This document shows positions 13,042-26,055 of a stretch of 64,000 nt of DNA, in pieces. Each line of letters begins with the position of its first letter. The stretch's first letter is position 1. The DNA is taken from contig CM075348.1 in the NCBI GenBank assembly GCA_037693485.1, forward strand, positions 8,042,501 to 8,106,500. The letters run 5' to 3'. A program made the translations under genes and the position numbers. The stretch is from Kitagawia praeruptora. Taxonomy: Eukaryota > Streptophyta > Magnoliopsida > Apiales > Apiaceae. A model generated the notes under the pieces. The model had not been told where the DNA came from. It saw only the letters and a program-made list of their open reading frames with translations, and ran no database searches.

Positions 13042-13060
13042 CATTAAGATTATATTGATA

Positions 13061-13099
13061 ACTAGCTTTATAACCCGTGCAAGGCACGGGCTTGCTAGT
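13061..13099 (-). repeat. Helitron-type hairpin terminus / palindrome
   Basis: ACTAGCTTTATAACCCGTGC is followed by AAGGCACGGGCTTGCTAGT. The inner CCCGTGC/GCACGGG stem and the outer ACTAGC/GCTAGT pair make a near-complete palindrome that reads hairpin-CTAGT on the minus strand. Confidence 0.5.
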
Positions 13100-14685
13100 A
13101 ATATTATGTTATTATATTTTTGTATTACTTTATAATAAAATGATATATGCAATATGTGAAGGCTTAGAATGGAAAATAATTCCAAGAGGAATATCTGTTC
13201 AGGATGTATATCAATAATCAATGTGCTAATCTTCTCGAAAGAATTTTCAAATGCTTAAGTTACGAGCAAACAAATATTTACAACCATCGTTACAATCCAT
13301 ATGTTATATCATATAATGATGCTAATGGTAGAACTCTAATTGTAATAACAACTTGCAGCCTTGCAGGCCTCTAGATAGTAACTTTTAAACCATAAGCATG
13401 TATTAGTTAGAAATTCAAGGCATGTTATAACATTGCCTTGTAGCTATTCCACAGGGCTATATGCAAATATTTCATGAGCTTCCACTAATGTAGTAATGCA
13501 GATGAAGGAACTAACAATTCTTGTTTATATCATGGATATTTGTAAATATTTACATAATGGATCTCAGCACGGTAAACTCCCTCTTGTTTCATTGCTTAGA
13601 TCTGCAAAGAGAACATGTACACAAGGTTAAAATGCTTTTTACATGAAGAAATCAGTAGAAATCTAAGACATTTAAGTGTATTGATAATTGGTTGAGCGCC
13701 ATTGACCAGATAATGTAATTTCAAGTCAATACATTATTGCCTATAGATTGTATTTCACTCTGGCGAATGCCTTTTTAGGTTAAAGGCATTTGAAAAAATA
13801 AAAAAGTTTACCTTATAGCATAATAAAACTGAAAATTTATTGGCTTGATACGCATTGTGGCTAAGTGGGAATTCTCAGAAACTGAAAAACAAAATACTTT
13901 GCATACCTAACCACTACATAGTTTTTCACCTGGAGGTATATAGAGGCATGTCTAAGCCTTTTTACATTCACGAACTTTCGGAATCAGGTGAAAAGAATCT
14001 GTTAATGACAATGAATAAGGTGAAAAGAAAATATGAAATACATGTTAGGACAAATGCTAGAAATTCAATATTTTATAAAACATAAACGAAATTACATAAA
14101 TTTTCTAGTAGACTATTTTTCATTGGTGCAGAGTATAAAAGCTTCCCTTTTCTCCCTCGAAGCATAATACAAAAGCTACCTAGGAAACTTTAAAATAAGA
14201 TAAATCATGTAAGAAACATTTCAAAGTAAAATAAGTGTGTAATCAGTTAAAAATGTGTGGTTAATAGGGATTTGTAGAAACAAACACATAATTATAGGCA
14301 TCTTCATCCACACATTAGCAGAATAAAAGATTGCTCATTTGAGATTCTTTGTAATATGTCTTTAGATTTTGTTTTAAAAAATAACACATCAAAAGTTTAG
14401 TATAAGTGATTTACACAATATACAGTGCATAAACAGCTGCATAATCTGAAATGTTTGACGAGGCATGTACCATCATTTTCTTGTACTACTATCATAGCAC
14501 CAAACTGCACATGATTTTATTTGTATCGACAGCTGGTTTCTGATCATCATGTCAAGAAAGAAGTCAGAACAATTAGTTATGCTTCTATACAAGCTGATGG
14601 GAAAAAAACTATATTGCTATTTGAAAATCTAAAAATGTACCCAAGGAGGAATCCGCTACATGAGAAATAATAGCCTCCAAATGAA
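13100..14685. other. No gene recognised
   Basis: Base composition is less extreme than in the flanking arrays. The only frame of note (13855-14085, plus) has no recognisable motif and no splice context. It may hold 3' untranslated or intronic sequence of the minus-strand exons to its right, but nothing shows this directly. Confidence 0.5.
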
Positions 14686-16005
14686 TTAACCACCTAGAAC
14701 AACCACACGATCCAAGCAAATTACCATGCCAACTGTAGGTAGAGACGTTTTGGCAACTACTTCGCTCGCGCTACCTGCCTCAAAGCATAAGATATAGTTA
14801 ATATTTAGATGTATATGAATCATATAATAAACCATTAGCATGCTTTTGCTTAACACACCGTCATATGCCAAAATCCAAATTTTTTTAAGCCTTCTGAAAG
14901 TGGAAGCAAGACAAAAGATGAATCAAATAAACGACTAATACAATCAAACTTCCACACACACAAAAAAATTGCGATTCATTTTTACATTTTCGACTTAGAG
15001 ACCGAAGCTGCTGGCAAACTAAAAGATCAGTTTGAAATTTATAGGCGTTATTTTTATTAAAACTATAAAAGTAAAAACCCTCCTGTTCTTAAACTATTTG
15101 AACAGCGCCTACATTTATCGTTCAGGATAAAAACCGGAGACAAATCTCACCAGTCAGACCATATGGTGTTTCTATCTGTCTACCTTTCATTTTATATAGT
15201 ATAATCAGGGAAATTCTCTTTTTGCTAAACCCAATATAGTCATGACTACTAACTCGGCTACCTTCTTTCCAGCAACCGACAAAAGTAGAGTTGGAAGTGA
15301 ATTCTCCAACTCGTTCTCAGCTTCCAAGTAGTAGTTGCGAATAGTTCCACACACCTACAAGCAAGAAAATCCAAAAGTACGAAAACATGTTAGAATCTGT
15401 TTGGTTTAGTGATAAACACACCATGAGCTACGTAAATCATGTTGTCTTACATCTATAACTTACGACCAAACCTATAAAAAATATGTGTGTGTATAGTGAC
15501 ATGATTGTGAAAAGAAGATGGTCGTACCAGTTTGGGATGCAATAGAGGCCGTGTTTCCACCTTTTCATTCTCTGGTTTTGGCTCATATCTCTCAGAAAAC
15601 ATATCTAGTGACAGCCCCCATTACCCTCATTGTTAATAATGCACCCAGTGTGTTAGCTGTGTTTCTAGAGTAACTAAATAATGTGTGCACACATGTAAGC
15701 TTTAGCTCGAATTTCCAAACACACATCAAGCTGAAGATAAGGTTGTCCCAAGCAGGCTTTCAGTCTTTCACATAATAGGATTAAGTTCTGGAAAATATCG
15801 TGCAAATGTAATATACATATATACAATTCGTCTTCTCAATGAACTGAACGAAATAAAGAATGCACCGTACATAGCTTCCACAAATATTAACTATGCTTAT
15901 AAAACACAAAATTTACCAAGTGAAAGTGTGAAACAAATGAATTAGATGGCTCCCATAACATCTTGAAAGCACGCATAATCACTCCCATCATTATTCCAAG
16001 ATATC
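14686..16005 (-). CDS. Four phase-compatible exons of an unrecognised protein
   Basis: On the minus strand four exons with AG/GT borders join in one frame: 15917-16005 (GYLGIMMGVIMRAFKMLWEP and on), about 15528-15591 (YEPKPENEKVETRPLLHPKL), 15262-15354 (VCGTIRNYYLEAENELENSL and on, exactly 31 codons) and 14686-14778 (AGSASEVVAKTSLPTVGMVI and on, stop at 14686-14688). I do not recognise a family. The first exon needs one base from an upstream exon, and the 19-bp AT-hook exon at 17139-17157 ends in exactly that phase. This cluster may therefore be an alternative 3' end of the AT-hook gene. Consistent phases across three junctions argue for real coding sequence; the function is unknown. Confidence 0.4.
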
Positions 16006-16728
16006 CTGGCAGATAAAGGAAGTACAAATAAAATTACTGCTGAGATCTATCATTACAAGATGCTTACATATTCATATTAAGTCGTTTACACTAAAATGCA
16101 AACTATTTAGAAGGGTATTAGTACTTCACAGATAGACTCGTAGATTGTGTAAACCTGAAAGAAAATAGAATATTAACCTAACTAATTACATTCTAAAAGA
16201 AAATAGTGGAGAAGTAAAGAACAATGATCAACTGAATAATCAAACGGAAGCAAACCAAACATCAAACATATGGTGAGTATCCATGCAAGAAGTCATAAAA
16301 AAGTACACGAAATAATATTGTAAAATGGTGTTCTGGACTACACCTTTAGAATTATATACCCCAAATGGCACGATTGATTTGATGTCAAGAAATGAAGCAT
16401 GTCTAAAAAACCAGGTAAAGGAAAACAGCTGGTATCGTTAGGGTTTGCTGATTATTATCTGCCCCCAATAAACTGGATACTCATGTAATTGGATAACCGA
16501 AGATAACATAGGAAGAGTCCGGAGCTCAGCAAAGAACGTGATAAGTATACGTGCAGGATTATTTAATCAGCGTAATCCGGCCTCATGTTTAATGCTTACG
16601 ATGAGAGGTGAAAGGTTAGAATTAGCAAAACCGTCACAACACTGATACATGTAGCAGGCCAGCAAAACAGGGTCAAATTTGTAATTTTATAGGGAATAAA
16701 ATCATTCACAAAGTAGTATGTTGTCGTA

Positions 16729-19700
16729 TTAGATATGGTTGGATTTGTTGCGGGAGCCCCTAGGCCTACCTCTACTCCTTGAAGTACCCTCCCCTGTCAT
16801 AAGATAAAAATGGGTGAAGGCAGTAGTGATAACAAAATTGGAATACAACTGAAAAATGGGACAAAATCTAATATAATCAATAAACACGGAAATTAGGTTA
16901 GCTGCCTAATTGTAATAACCCCCTTGAGCAAAACAGTTGAGTTCTGCCGAGCAAAGTGGCAACTATGAGGAGCCAATGATATCTTGGCAGACCTACTTTA
17001 ATAAACATATCTCAAAAGCAGGGGGTTGCCCCAATTGCACAGCGAGCCACCTAACAGAATTTGATAACTGCGTAAATATAGGACTGTTAAAAGGAGTGAG
17101 AAGTCCCGTGTGTGCATTGGCATACCATGGAAACATACCGATTTCCACAAGCCGACTCTGATAAACAAAATATGCATGTGATTTAAATGTAGATATTTTC
17201 ATATATGCAGACAAGCAAGAGTTGCAGATAATGCGGTCAGTAAGAATCCTGATTCTTCTAAAGACCAAAAATGCGCCCTGCTATTAAGCCAACTAAGCTC
17301 ATGAGCCCGTGTTTCCATGAACTCTATAGCTGCTTTGTTTTGTAATATTAGGTGACGGAATCACGATTGTAATCTCGTCGGACCTAGTTTGGCGTTGTGG
17401 AATGAAATTGAAGTTGCCTATAAATTCAAGATAAGTCAATGATTGACAAAATAAACATGAATAAAGTGCCAAACATCATTACCAAAATCATCAGTGTTAA
17501 ATATTAAATAAATATTTCCTTAACAAAGAGTATGCCAATTTATTGCTAAAATGACCATTAAACACTGATGCAAAATAGAAAAGCAACGATGGTCTTGAAG
17601 CGAACAGAGAACCATGTGTAAACAAAAACACAACATATTTGCTAATGGTACCTCCTCAGTCACGGGGATTGGAGGGCGGCCACGTTTCCGTGCAGGGCCC
17701 TGGCCAGCAGCATCTGAAAAAAAGTCAATACTCAGAAAGGCTTTAAGCAGGCTAGACCACAGCCATCACTCGACGCAGGCAAATGCCAAAAGTCGGGAGA
17801 GACAGCATGAAAAATGTTCCCAACCTATGGATGGCCATCACCTAAACATGACACGGAGCAAACTTACATTCTGACTGTTGGGCATTTACTCGCTGCCTTG
17901 ATAGCCTCCGCTGCTGTAGAATGTCACCAGTTTTGGTGATTGGAGGGCGGCCACGCTTGCGTGCAGGGACCGGGCGAGGCACACCTGCTAAAAAGGCAAA
18001 ACTCAGGAAAGTAGGTAAAGCAGGCTGATCCACAAACATCACACCGCAAGGCTAAACGCCAAAGAGCAGGAGAAAAACCATCCAGTTGTGATTTGAGGAA
18101 ATAGTTGCTGACTTGGTGCTGTGTGGTTATATGCATTTGTCGATTCTCAGCCGTGGACTTAACTTCCTTTACTCTTCTGTTTCCTTTTTAAGATATTTCA
18201 AGATAAAAGGTCTAATGACATGTAAGCAGGTTTACCAATTTTTACCAGCATAATAACACTTTAATAAAGGGGAAAATAGAAGGAAAATCTACAAATAGCA
18301 AGTATTAAGGAGTCGTGTATACAATTAAGAGGTTAAAGATAATGATCTAACTAAATTTCCACAAAAAAATTTGTAAAACTATAGTGTGAAAATTTTATTT
18401 GACTGTGACCTCACCTCAATTTTAACAAGACAAACAAAAAAATTAACATTGTCGTGATCTAAATTTTTGAATCCATAAAGAAGGTAGACAAAAATCCAAA
18501 ACAAAGATGTAGGACACTAACACTATATCTGAATGCTCTGATAACAATACCGAGTGCACGCCACACAACATATATATAAAATAATTTCAAACAAACTTTT
18601 AATAAACATTGGAATTATTTGAACAGTTTAAGGAGCAGGATATTAAGTCAGATGTAACTTTGATCATTGGTATTATATCGGCATGCTCCCATTTGGGAAT
18701 TTTAGATGTAGCTGTGTCAGTTATTAATGATTATATTGGACCCTGACTATATTCTAATTTACATGTCATAACCAGTTTAATAGATATGTATGCAAAATGC
18801 GGAAGCATTAAGAAGGCTTTGAACATAGAATTCACAATCAGCCAAAAGACCCCCGGAACTTCAAAAACCCTTAATCTCCAAAATTTATCAAAGGTCTTGC
18901 AGAATAAAAAGTTATCCTGGAAATATGATATCCACAATGACCAAAAGGAAAAACCCAATTCATATCTCCACCATTTTTATTACCAATGAAGACTCACATA
19001 TCCAAACCTGTCAACCTCCTCTATTAAATTCCCTTTGATCACAACAACATTGAAGATTTCAATTCAGTCCTTTGGACCCTAAACGCAACCCTCTCACCTT
19101 CTGCTACAAATCCTACTGCAATTTAAAATAAACAATTAAATATGTGTTCCGTTCCTATATATTTGGCATAAGTTTTACCCCAAGATTTACTACCCATTTA
19201 GGACCTACTTCATAAATTTTAAGATATTTACGGATGTTTACGTATGTTAAATTGATAATGTTGCTTACTCACCACTTTGTAGTCTCGATCATCTAAATTC
19301 TATAGTAAAAATGGGAGCAGGAAGAATTGTCAACCATAGTTCCTTAATCTAACTTTTTGGAATGGTCATTTTTTACAGGTAAGTGAAGCTGCCTGAAATC
19401 GGAACACAAAACTTAAATGACAACTCCAGATCACATACATTGCACGGTATTGATGTTGTTACTCTTTAAACTTGGTTTAAAGGTTAGAGATTTTTTGTGA
19501 CCTCACTTCACTTAATTTTTAGATTCCCCAGAGGTGCAATTTGAACTAATTGAGACAGCTCTGAAAATTATATCAACTATCAAAGAATTCAAAGTACAGG
19601 GGGAAAAAGGAAAAACTAATCCTTCTGAGAATTTATATGGAAATTCAACTGCAACATTGAAGATTTCAATTCAGTCCTTTGGACCCTAAACGCAACCCTC

Positions 19701-19865
19701 TTACCTTCTACTACAAATCCTAACCAGCCCATTCCAAATTCCAACACTACAAATAAACATGGCTATAATCTAATTGATTGCTCGGAAAAAGCAATGTATA
19801 TTACAGGAGGGTGCGAAGCAATTGAATTCACCTGGAACAAACTCGTGATTAGGCTGGGCAGGCAT
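16729..19865 (-). CDS. Small AT-hook DNA-binding protein, five exons, 98 aa
   Basis: This is a splice model read by eye on the minus strand. Exons are 19832-19865 (ATG, MPAQPNHEFVP), 17878-17994, 17652-17713, 17139-17157 (19 bp) and 16729-16793 (stop 16729-16731). Every junction is AG/GT and phases match (34+117+62+19+65 = 297 bp). The donors of exons 2 and 4 are GTAAGT and GTATGT. Exons 2 and 3 each encode ARKRGRPPI and the last encodes RGRPRGSRNK: three AT-hook motifs, which bind the minor groove of AT-rich DNA, so a nuclear chromatin role is inferred. The ATG is the first after an in-frame stop. Exon 2 and exon 3 with flanking intron are tandem duplicates. Intron 1 is about 1.8 kb and could hide further exons. 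No AHL-type PPC domain is present. Confidence 0.5.
18615..18834 (+). pseudogene. Pentatricopeptide repeat (PPR) gene fragment
   Basis: One frame reads FEQFKEQDIKSDVTLIIGII, then SACSHLGILDVA, and after an in-frame TGA (18744-18746) continues TSLIDMYAKCGSIKKALNIE. The spacing and the SACSHLG / LIDMYAKCGS signatures are those of plant PLS-class PPR proteins, which bind organellar RNA. Only about two repeats remain, with no start and no downstream repeats. It lies in the first intron of the AT-hook model on the opposite strand. It is a decayed, probably transposed fragment. Confidence 0.75.
19045..19723. repeat. Pair of direct repeats of about 70 bp, 607 bp apart
   Basis: CAACATTGAAGATTTCAATT continuing through TTTGGACCCTAAACGCAACC occurs at 19045-19114 and again at 19652-19723 with few differences. 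The segment between has no recognisable gene. Confidence 0.75.
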
Positions 19866-20089
19866 ACCCACCGGGAATGATCCCACAAAGCGCACGAATC
19901 ACTTTCCTCAGACCTAAGCGGGGAATCCTCCAAAACCCCCCCTCAATGGACTGTTTATGTCCACCCCCTGACCTCAATTTCAAATTGGATGATCTGATTG
20001 TGGATGTATCCACACCTGGGACGAATTTCGCAGAACCACCCAAATCTTCTTCAACCACAACCAGAAGGGCATGTGCGTAGGTATGCATC

Positions 20090-20978
20090 TATCGTATCGG
20101 GTTTAAGGGGCATAACGGTCTTTTTATGAGATTAAAATATCTCAGAATATTTTTCACGCGTATTATATATAGAAAGGAGATAGATAATAGATAGATTATT
20201 GTGTATTTTGTATTTTGCATGTTATATTAAAGGGTAATGAGATAAATAAAATGAAGGCTAATGAAAAAGGGTAATGAGATAAATAAAATGAAGAAAAAGT
20301 TCTTATTGTTCGCATCTCTCTATCTAGTTCTCTTTCACTTGTACTTATATTATTACATAACACGTCACGAAAAGTTAGTATTTACTCAATTGAAAAGGTA
20401 TAATATTTTTCTTACATTTACAAGTATTCAAACAAGGTATAAAAAAACTTTACAAAAAAAAAAAAAAACAAGGTATAAAAAAACAAGTATTTTCACAATT
20501 CATATTCGAATTGTTATGATCTATAATGAAAAAATTGTCCCGCTTAACCTTTTTGAGGAAAAAATTATCGCGCACAAAACATGGGATTATGCTCTATACT
20601 TAAGCTTATCTGGAAACATAATTATGCAACCGCCTAACCCCTTACATGCTGTACCACTATTTTTTGTTCCTCAAGTTGGCCGTGATACATAACTTTTTCT
20701 GAGTCCTTATTTTCCGATCAATGAAAAAATTCATGTGACTTGACTCGGACATTAGCACTTGTTTAATTTTACTTCATTTGCATGTGGATGGAGCGATCGG
20801 CAGAGCAAATTAATCCAATTATCTTAATCAATTTCTTGGGTTTTTAAGAGAATTTTTTTGTTGGCAAAAATTCGGTCCATCTCAACTTCAGCATGGAGGC
20901 CTAGCATGTTGTTCAATTATCTTGTTGATAAGCACATAATTACGGTATGTTTTTTATTCTGCTTTCGTTTCTCTAATA
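20090..20978. other. No gene recognised
   Basis: The 143-codon plus frame at 20261-20692 is Lys/Tyr/Phe-rich, follows AT-rich sequence and an A run, and has no motif, so I treat it as chance. The upstream 5' region of the AT-hook model (19866 onward) would fall near here. A GATAGATAATAGATAG stretch lies near 20180. Confidence 0.5.
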
Positions 20979-23900
20979 ACTAGCATTTTGCCCGTACTTC
21001 GTACACGATATTTTATTTAATTTAAAATGATAATACCAAAAATTTAACAAATTTGATTGATTTCTTAAAACATCTTATTTAATTTAAATTGATAATACCA
21101 AAAATTTAACAAATTTGATTGATTTCTTAAAAAGATATTGTATGCAATTATATAAATAATCAATTTTTAGAAAGATATTATATACAGTTATATAAGTATT
21201 TAATAAAATAATGATATGCTAAAATTTATATAAAAAAGTAGCATACAATTCTATTTTAACAATGTTGAAAATTTATTTAATCCATCAAAATCTGCAATAA
21301 AAGTAATAAATATTTTTACAAATATTGTTCTCAGATTGAAAACAATACTAAATTGTCTTCATTATTCAAATGCGGAAATGATAATTCCTTCACCCCCAAT
21401 GGCTCCAAAACATTACATGGCTCCAAAACATTAAACCTCATATAATATCAATAACATATTATATTAACTATGAGACCTCATAGTTAATATAATGTGCAAA
21501 TGTTGGAGAACAATGAGATCACATTTCAAGCAATTATTAATTTTTTTTTGTTAATTTTTTTTATGAATGGATAGAGGATTAGAGGGTAGAATTATAAGAT
21601 TTTTGTGTGAAGATGCCCCTAGCGGGGCCCTTTAAAATAGCTTGAAATGTAGCGAATATGTGTGTTCTCACTGTTCTCATTTTAATTTTTTTTTGTTAAT
21701 TTTTTTATGAATGGATAGAGGGTAGAATTATAAGACTTTTTTTGGTGAAGATGCCCCTAGCGGGGCCTTTAAAATAGCTTAAAATGTAGTGAATATGTGT
21801 GTTCTCACTGTTCTCATTCTCACCAGAGCGTGACCATTAAACTGTATTAGTAAATTCATGTATGAAAATACAGTGTATATATATTATTAATATAGATTCC
21901 TTTATTAAAAATAAGTAAATTATACAATTAAATAAGCAAGTCAAAATATCGGATAAATATTCTAGTAGATTTATAGTTTATGTTCAAATTAAGGTCTTTC
22001 ACCATGGCTCTCGCTTTCTGAAATTGTTAAATTTTTATTTTATTGGCTTTATTATATTAAAAGTATGTTCTTATTGAAACGAATATAATAATTTGAATTT
22101 GAATATATTTTTAAACTACTTATTTTGATGGGGGGTTAATTTTTTTGTGATCAACTTAGAGGGGTGACCAAAAATAAAATTAATGGAAATACATAAGCAA
22201 ACTGGTACCTATAAGTACAATGACTTTAAACAAAGGTGACGTATCACTGATTGCATGAACTTATTGAATTTTAGAATAGTGTTTTAGTGATTTTGTACGC
22301 TTGGAAATTCGGTTGTTATTTTTCTGTGTCATGTAGACAATGGGCCTCTAATTTGAAATAGAAGAAGTATGAGGGATTACTACCCTATAGTACATTAGCA
22401 CTTAATAGCAAGCTTTGAAGTATGAATCTTACTTTTAGAGAGACGATATCTATACTTCTCAGTTCTCACTAATTCAATTCTACAGAAAATAAAGTATTGT
22501 TTATATACAAAGATCATGCATCCTATTAATTTTACAGCTGCTACAGTGTTAAATACCAAAGACCTATCCCACTAAGTGTAGACTGTAGGACAGTTGATGT
22601 TTGCAATAGATTCTCACACCTTTGTCTGTATAATAAGATTTACATCAGCAGATCAAAACATTTGCTTTTAATAAGACTGCATATATATTCAGTACCAATT
22701 AATTTTAAGAAGAACAACTCTCTCTTCATCCACTTTTCTTTGGAGTGCACCTTAGTCAGCTGACATTAACATTGAAAGCCGCACTCCATTCATGAAGAAC
22801 ATTATTCATTGATTATCTAGACCTTGTAAACATTATTCCTAATTTATTAATCAAACAATTTGCACAGCCCCTGCGGGGCCAGACAGTGTGATGCAAAATT
22901 TGCACACACCAGTTAAACTTTCACAGATTTTTGTATGTATTAACTTGTTGGGCTATTAATAATATAATTGATAACAAACTAATCGAAAAATGCCAACCAA
23001 ATTCTTATTCAGTGCCCTTGGGTAAATATTAAAAAAACCGAAAAGTTGAATACTTTTTTTATAATGGATTGTCGGGTACATAAAACTATATCAAGGCATC
23101 AATAACATTGTCACCCTAAAGGCTGGTAGCTACACTCGGACATATTTTAAAATCATATTTAAGGCTGAAGGCCACTTCTAGTGCTTTAACTGTGACACTG
23201 CCACAATGGCACATTGCAATTTTGCACCAATTGTTACTTTGATGCTTGCAAAAGAATTACACAAATGTCAGTGGTCATTATTATCAAGGTAGAATTAGAC
23301 AGGTCAGTGGTCTCTGTTAAAGAATCTGGGCAGTTGGCTTGGGAAAATTACGATTGGCAGGAACCAAGGCTTACAGGTCAGAGAGATTGACACTATGTCA
23401 TTGATTTTTGAAAAATCATATTTAAGGCTGAAGGCCTAAGTGATTATATATAGTTAATTAAAAACAGAGTAACGGACACTAATCCAACTCAACCAAAACC
23501 CTTATTATGATTACCCATTATTCTAAACAATTCAATACACCACAACATACACCATACCAAAGTAAACAATACTCTTCATACAAACACACACTATACACCA
23601 ATAAATATACAAAGCACTATATACAGAGTAGTATGGACACTCTAGTAATAGGTTAACTAATAAAAAACATCGGGTAATTCATTAAAACTTTAATTCTTAA
23701 ATTTCAAACCAAAATCAAAACCAAACAAATATTATCCTGTCTAATTTTTAATACTGTGAAATCAATAAAAACTTAACTCTTATGGCCAAACTAAAAACCG
23801 GAACCAAATATATATGACTCGTATGGAGGTCTAGTACACATACCTTAACCCTACTTCAGGGGGTTGAGATGTTAATTTGGTGAAAAACCCAGTTTTCAAA

Positions 23901-24239
23901 TCTGAAAAGTGCAAACATTCGTCAAAATCCAGCAGTGTGAGATTTGAGCGGCTTGGACTTGAAGGTGAAAAATGACAGAGATAGATTTGAGTAACGATAA
24001 AACGGAGAATCAAAGAAATAAAGAAAGATAAAAAGTAAAGGATAATACAATAGTAGAGGTTTAGATTTGGGTCAATCCAATTGGGTTACTCCAAATGTTG
24101 TGTAATGACAAAAAAAAGTATATGTTTAGATTTGGGTCGATCCAATCTAATTTGGGTCGCTCCAAATGCTATGTAATGGTAAAAAGGGGCATCAAAGAAA
24201 TAAAGAAGATTAAGAAAATGAAGGATAATAGTATCGTTG

Positions 24240-24570
24240 ACGAAATTCGAACCTTGAAATTTTAGTAAATAAATTTAATCATGTAACATATTTAATCATT
24301 AGATCTAACAGTTTTAATTTTAAATAAAAATCTAACGGATATTATTCGTTGTATACGAATTTTTATTATATTTTGTTAGTGGTTAGAAGATATGATGTCA
24401 TATTTTTGGGTATGCAATTAATAAATAAATTTAATCATGTAATATATTTAATCATTGAATCTAACAGTTCTAATTTTTAACTAAAAATCTAACGGATATT
24501 ATCCGTTGTATACGAATTTTTATTATATTTTGTTAGTGGTTAGAAGATATGATGTCATATTTTTGGGTAT
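24240..24570. repeat. Two 156-bp units of the array seen in copy 1
   Basis: The TCATG anchors are at 24279 and 24435, 156 bp apart, with the same TTCGTTGTATACGAATTTTT core. Partial units recur at 25020-25095 and 25990-26050. Confidence 0.8.
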
Positions 24571-25194
24571 GTATTAATTATTACAATATTATGTTTTAAA
24601 TTAAAAGTCAACGTGTTTTAATTAGAGGAAAAAAAAAATTATTGATTGGAAGATATGATATTTTAGGTATTTATAAAAGGTAATATCATCAATTATAAGT
24701 AAACATCTTTTAATTGAAAAAGACAATCAGCTAATTATCATTAATTATTATTAATAAAAAATGAAGGATAATAGTAGAGATTTAGATTGGGTTGATCCAA
24801 TTGGGTCGCTCCAAATGCTGATTAGAGAGAAAAAATTTATTGATTGGAAGATATGATATTTTAGGTATTTATAAAAGATAATATCATATCAATTATAAGT
24901 AAAATCTTTTAATTGAAAAAGGTAATCGGCTAATTATCATTAATTATATTATTAATAAAAAATGAAGGATAAATAGTAGAGGTTTAGATCCCCTCAGATC
25001 TCCTTTATATATTTATATAATAGTTCTAATTTTTAACTAAAAATCTAACGGATATTATTCGTTGTATACGAATTTTTATTATATTTTGTTAGTGATATTT
25101 AATTTCCACTGTAAATAAAATTTAAAATGCAATTGAGTTGTATATTTGGTTTTCTCGATTAGTAAAAATTTAAAATGCAATTTAGATAAATTGA

Positions 25195-25680
25195 TTATTT
25201 TAATATGTTTTACTTGAAAACAAAAATTGATTAGTTATTAGGAGAAATTTTATTTATATTTAAGTAATGGTAAATTAAGTAAAAACAATAGGTACCGACC
25301 GACCGACCAACCAACCAACCGACCGGTGCCATATAATCGGAAAACTATAGATTTTAGCTAACAGAAATAGAAAAGGTAACGTTTTTTTTTAAAAAAAATT
25401 GATTATTTTAATATGTTTTACTTGTAAAAGAAAATTGATTAGTTATTGGGAAATTGTTTATTTATAATTAAGTAAGGGCGTCATTTAATTGGAAAAAGAG
25501 AGATTTTAGCTAAAGAAAATAGAAAATGTAACGTATTTTAGAAGGAAATTGATTATTTTAATATGTTTTACTTGAAAACAGAAATCAATTAGTTATTAGG
25601 ATAAATTTTATTTATAATTAAGTAAAAACAATAGGTACCGACCGACCGACCGACCAACCAACCAACCGACCAAACTTTCA
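25195..25680. repeat. Direct duplication ending in a GACC/AACC tetranucleotide run
   Basis: GATTATTTTAATATGTTTTA followed about 100 bp later by AACAATAGGTACCGACCGAC occurs at about 25195-25325 and again at about 25545-25675. Each copy ends in a CCGACCAACC-type microsatellite (near 25295-25325 and 25637-25672). Confidence 0.7.
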
Positions 25681-26055
25681 ATGTTTTAAAATTCAATTTT
25701 AAAGGTAAGGATATTGAAATTGTATATTTAGTTTCCTCGATTAGTAAAAATTTAAAATGCAATTTAGATATTTACTTTACTTCATTAGTAAAATTTTTAT
25801 AGGTAAAAAATAATGAAACTATATATTTAGTTTCCTCTATTAGTAAAGTTTTAAAATGCAATTGAGATTTTTTTTAATCATTGGAATTATTAATTCAAAA
25901 ATTAGAGAAATTTTTTAAAAAAAAAGAACCGAGCTATTTGACAGGCGCCACCTCCCCTCCCCTCGTTTCTCCTTTATATAAGTATATACAACAGTTCTAA
26001 TTTTTAACTAAAAATCTAACAGATAGTATTCGTTGTATACAAATTTTTATTATAC

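Larger units (their letters stand above)
6709..13048 (-). mobile_element. Helitron-like non-autonomous element, copy 1
   Basis: The left edge reads ACTAGCATTTTGCCCGTACT followed by TCGTACACGG. On the minus strand this is a short hairpin, then CTAGT, the Helitron 3' end, preceded here by A as expected for insertion between A and T. The right side ends in TACTAGCAGA near 13041, i.e. a 5' TCTGCTAGTATT terminus on the minus strand. No Rep/helicase is encoded. The first 1.3 kb matches 20979-22200, and 9000-9300 plus the arrays match 23660-24570, so both copies belong to one family with different inserts between. The exact 5' end is uncertain because about 20 bp beyond TACTAGCAGA are also shared by the copies. 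Confidence 0.5.

Noticed and set aside
12002..13221. Minus frames of 102-119 codons, and a similar one at 27203
   Set aside because: They are translations of the repeated Helitron-like module and follow its duplication.
13855..14085. 76-codon plus frame
   Set aside because: No motif, no neighbours in phase, composition as expected by chance.
19877..20080. 67-codon plus frame rich in Pro
   Set aside because: It overlaps the putative AT-hook first exon and its upstream region on the other strand; there is no start context or downstream exon to support it.
20261..20692. 143-codon plus frame
   Set aside because: AT-rich composition (Lys, Tyr, Phe, Ile), spans a run of A, has no motif or splice context.
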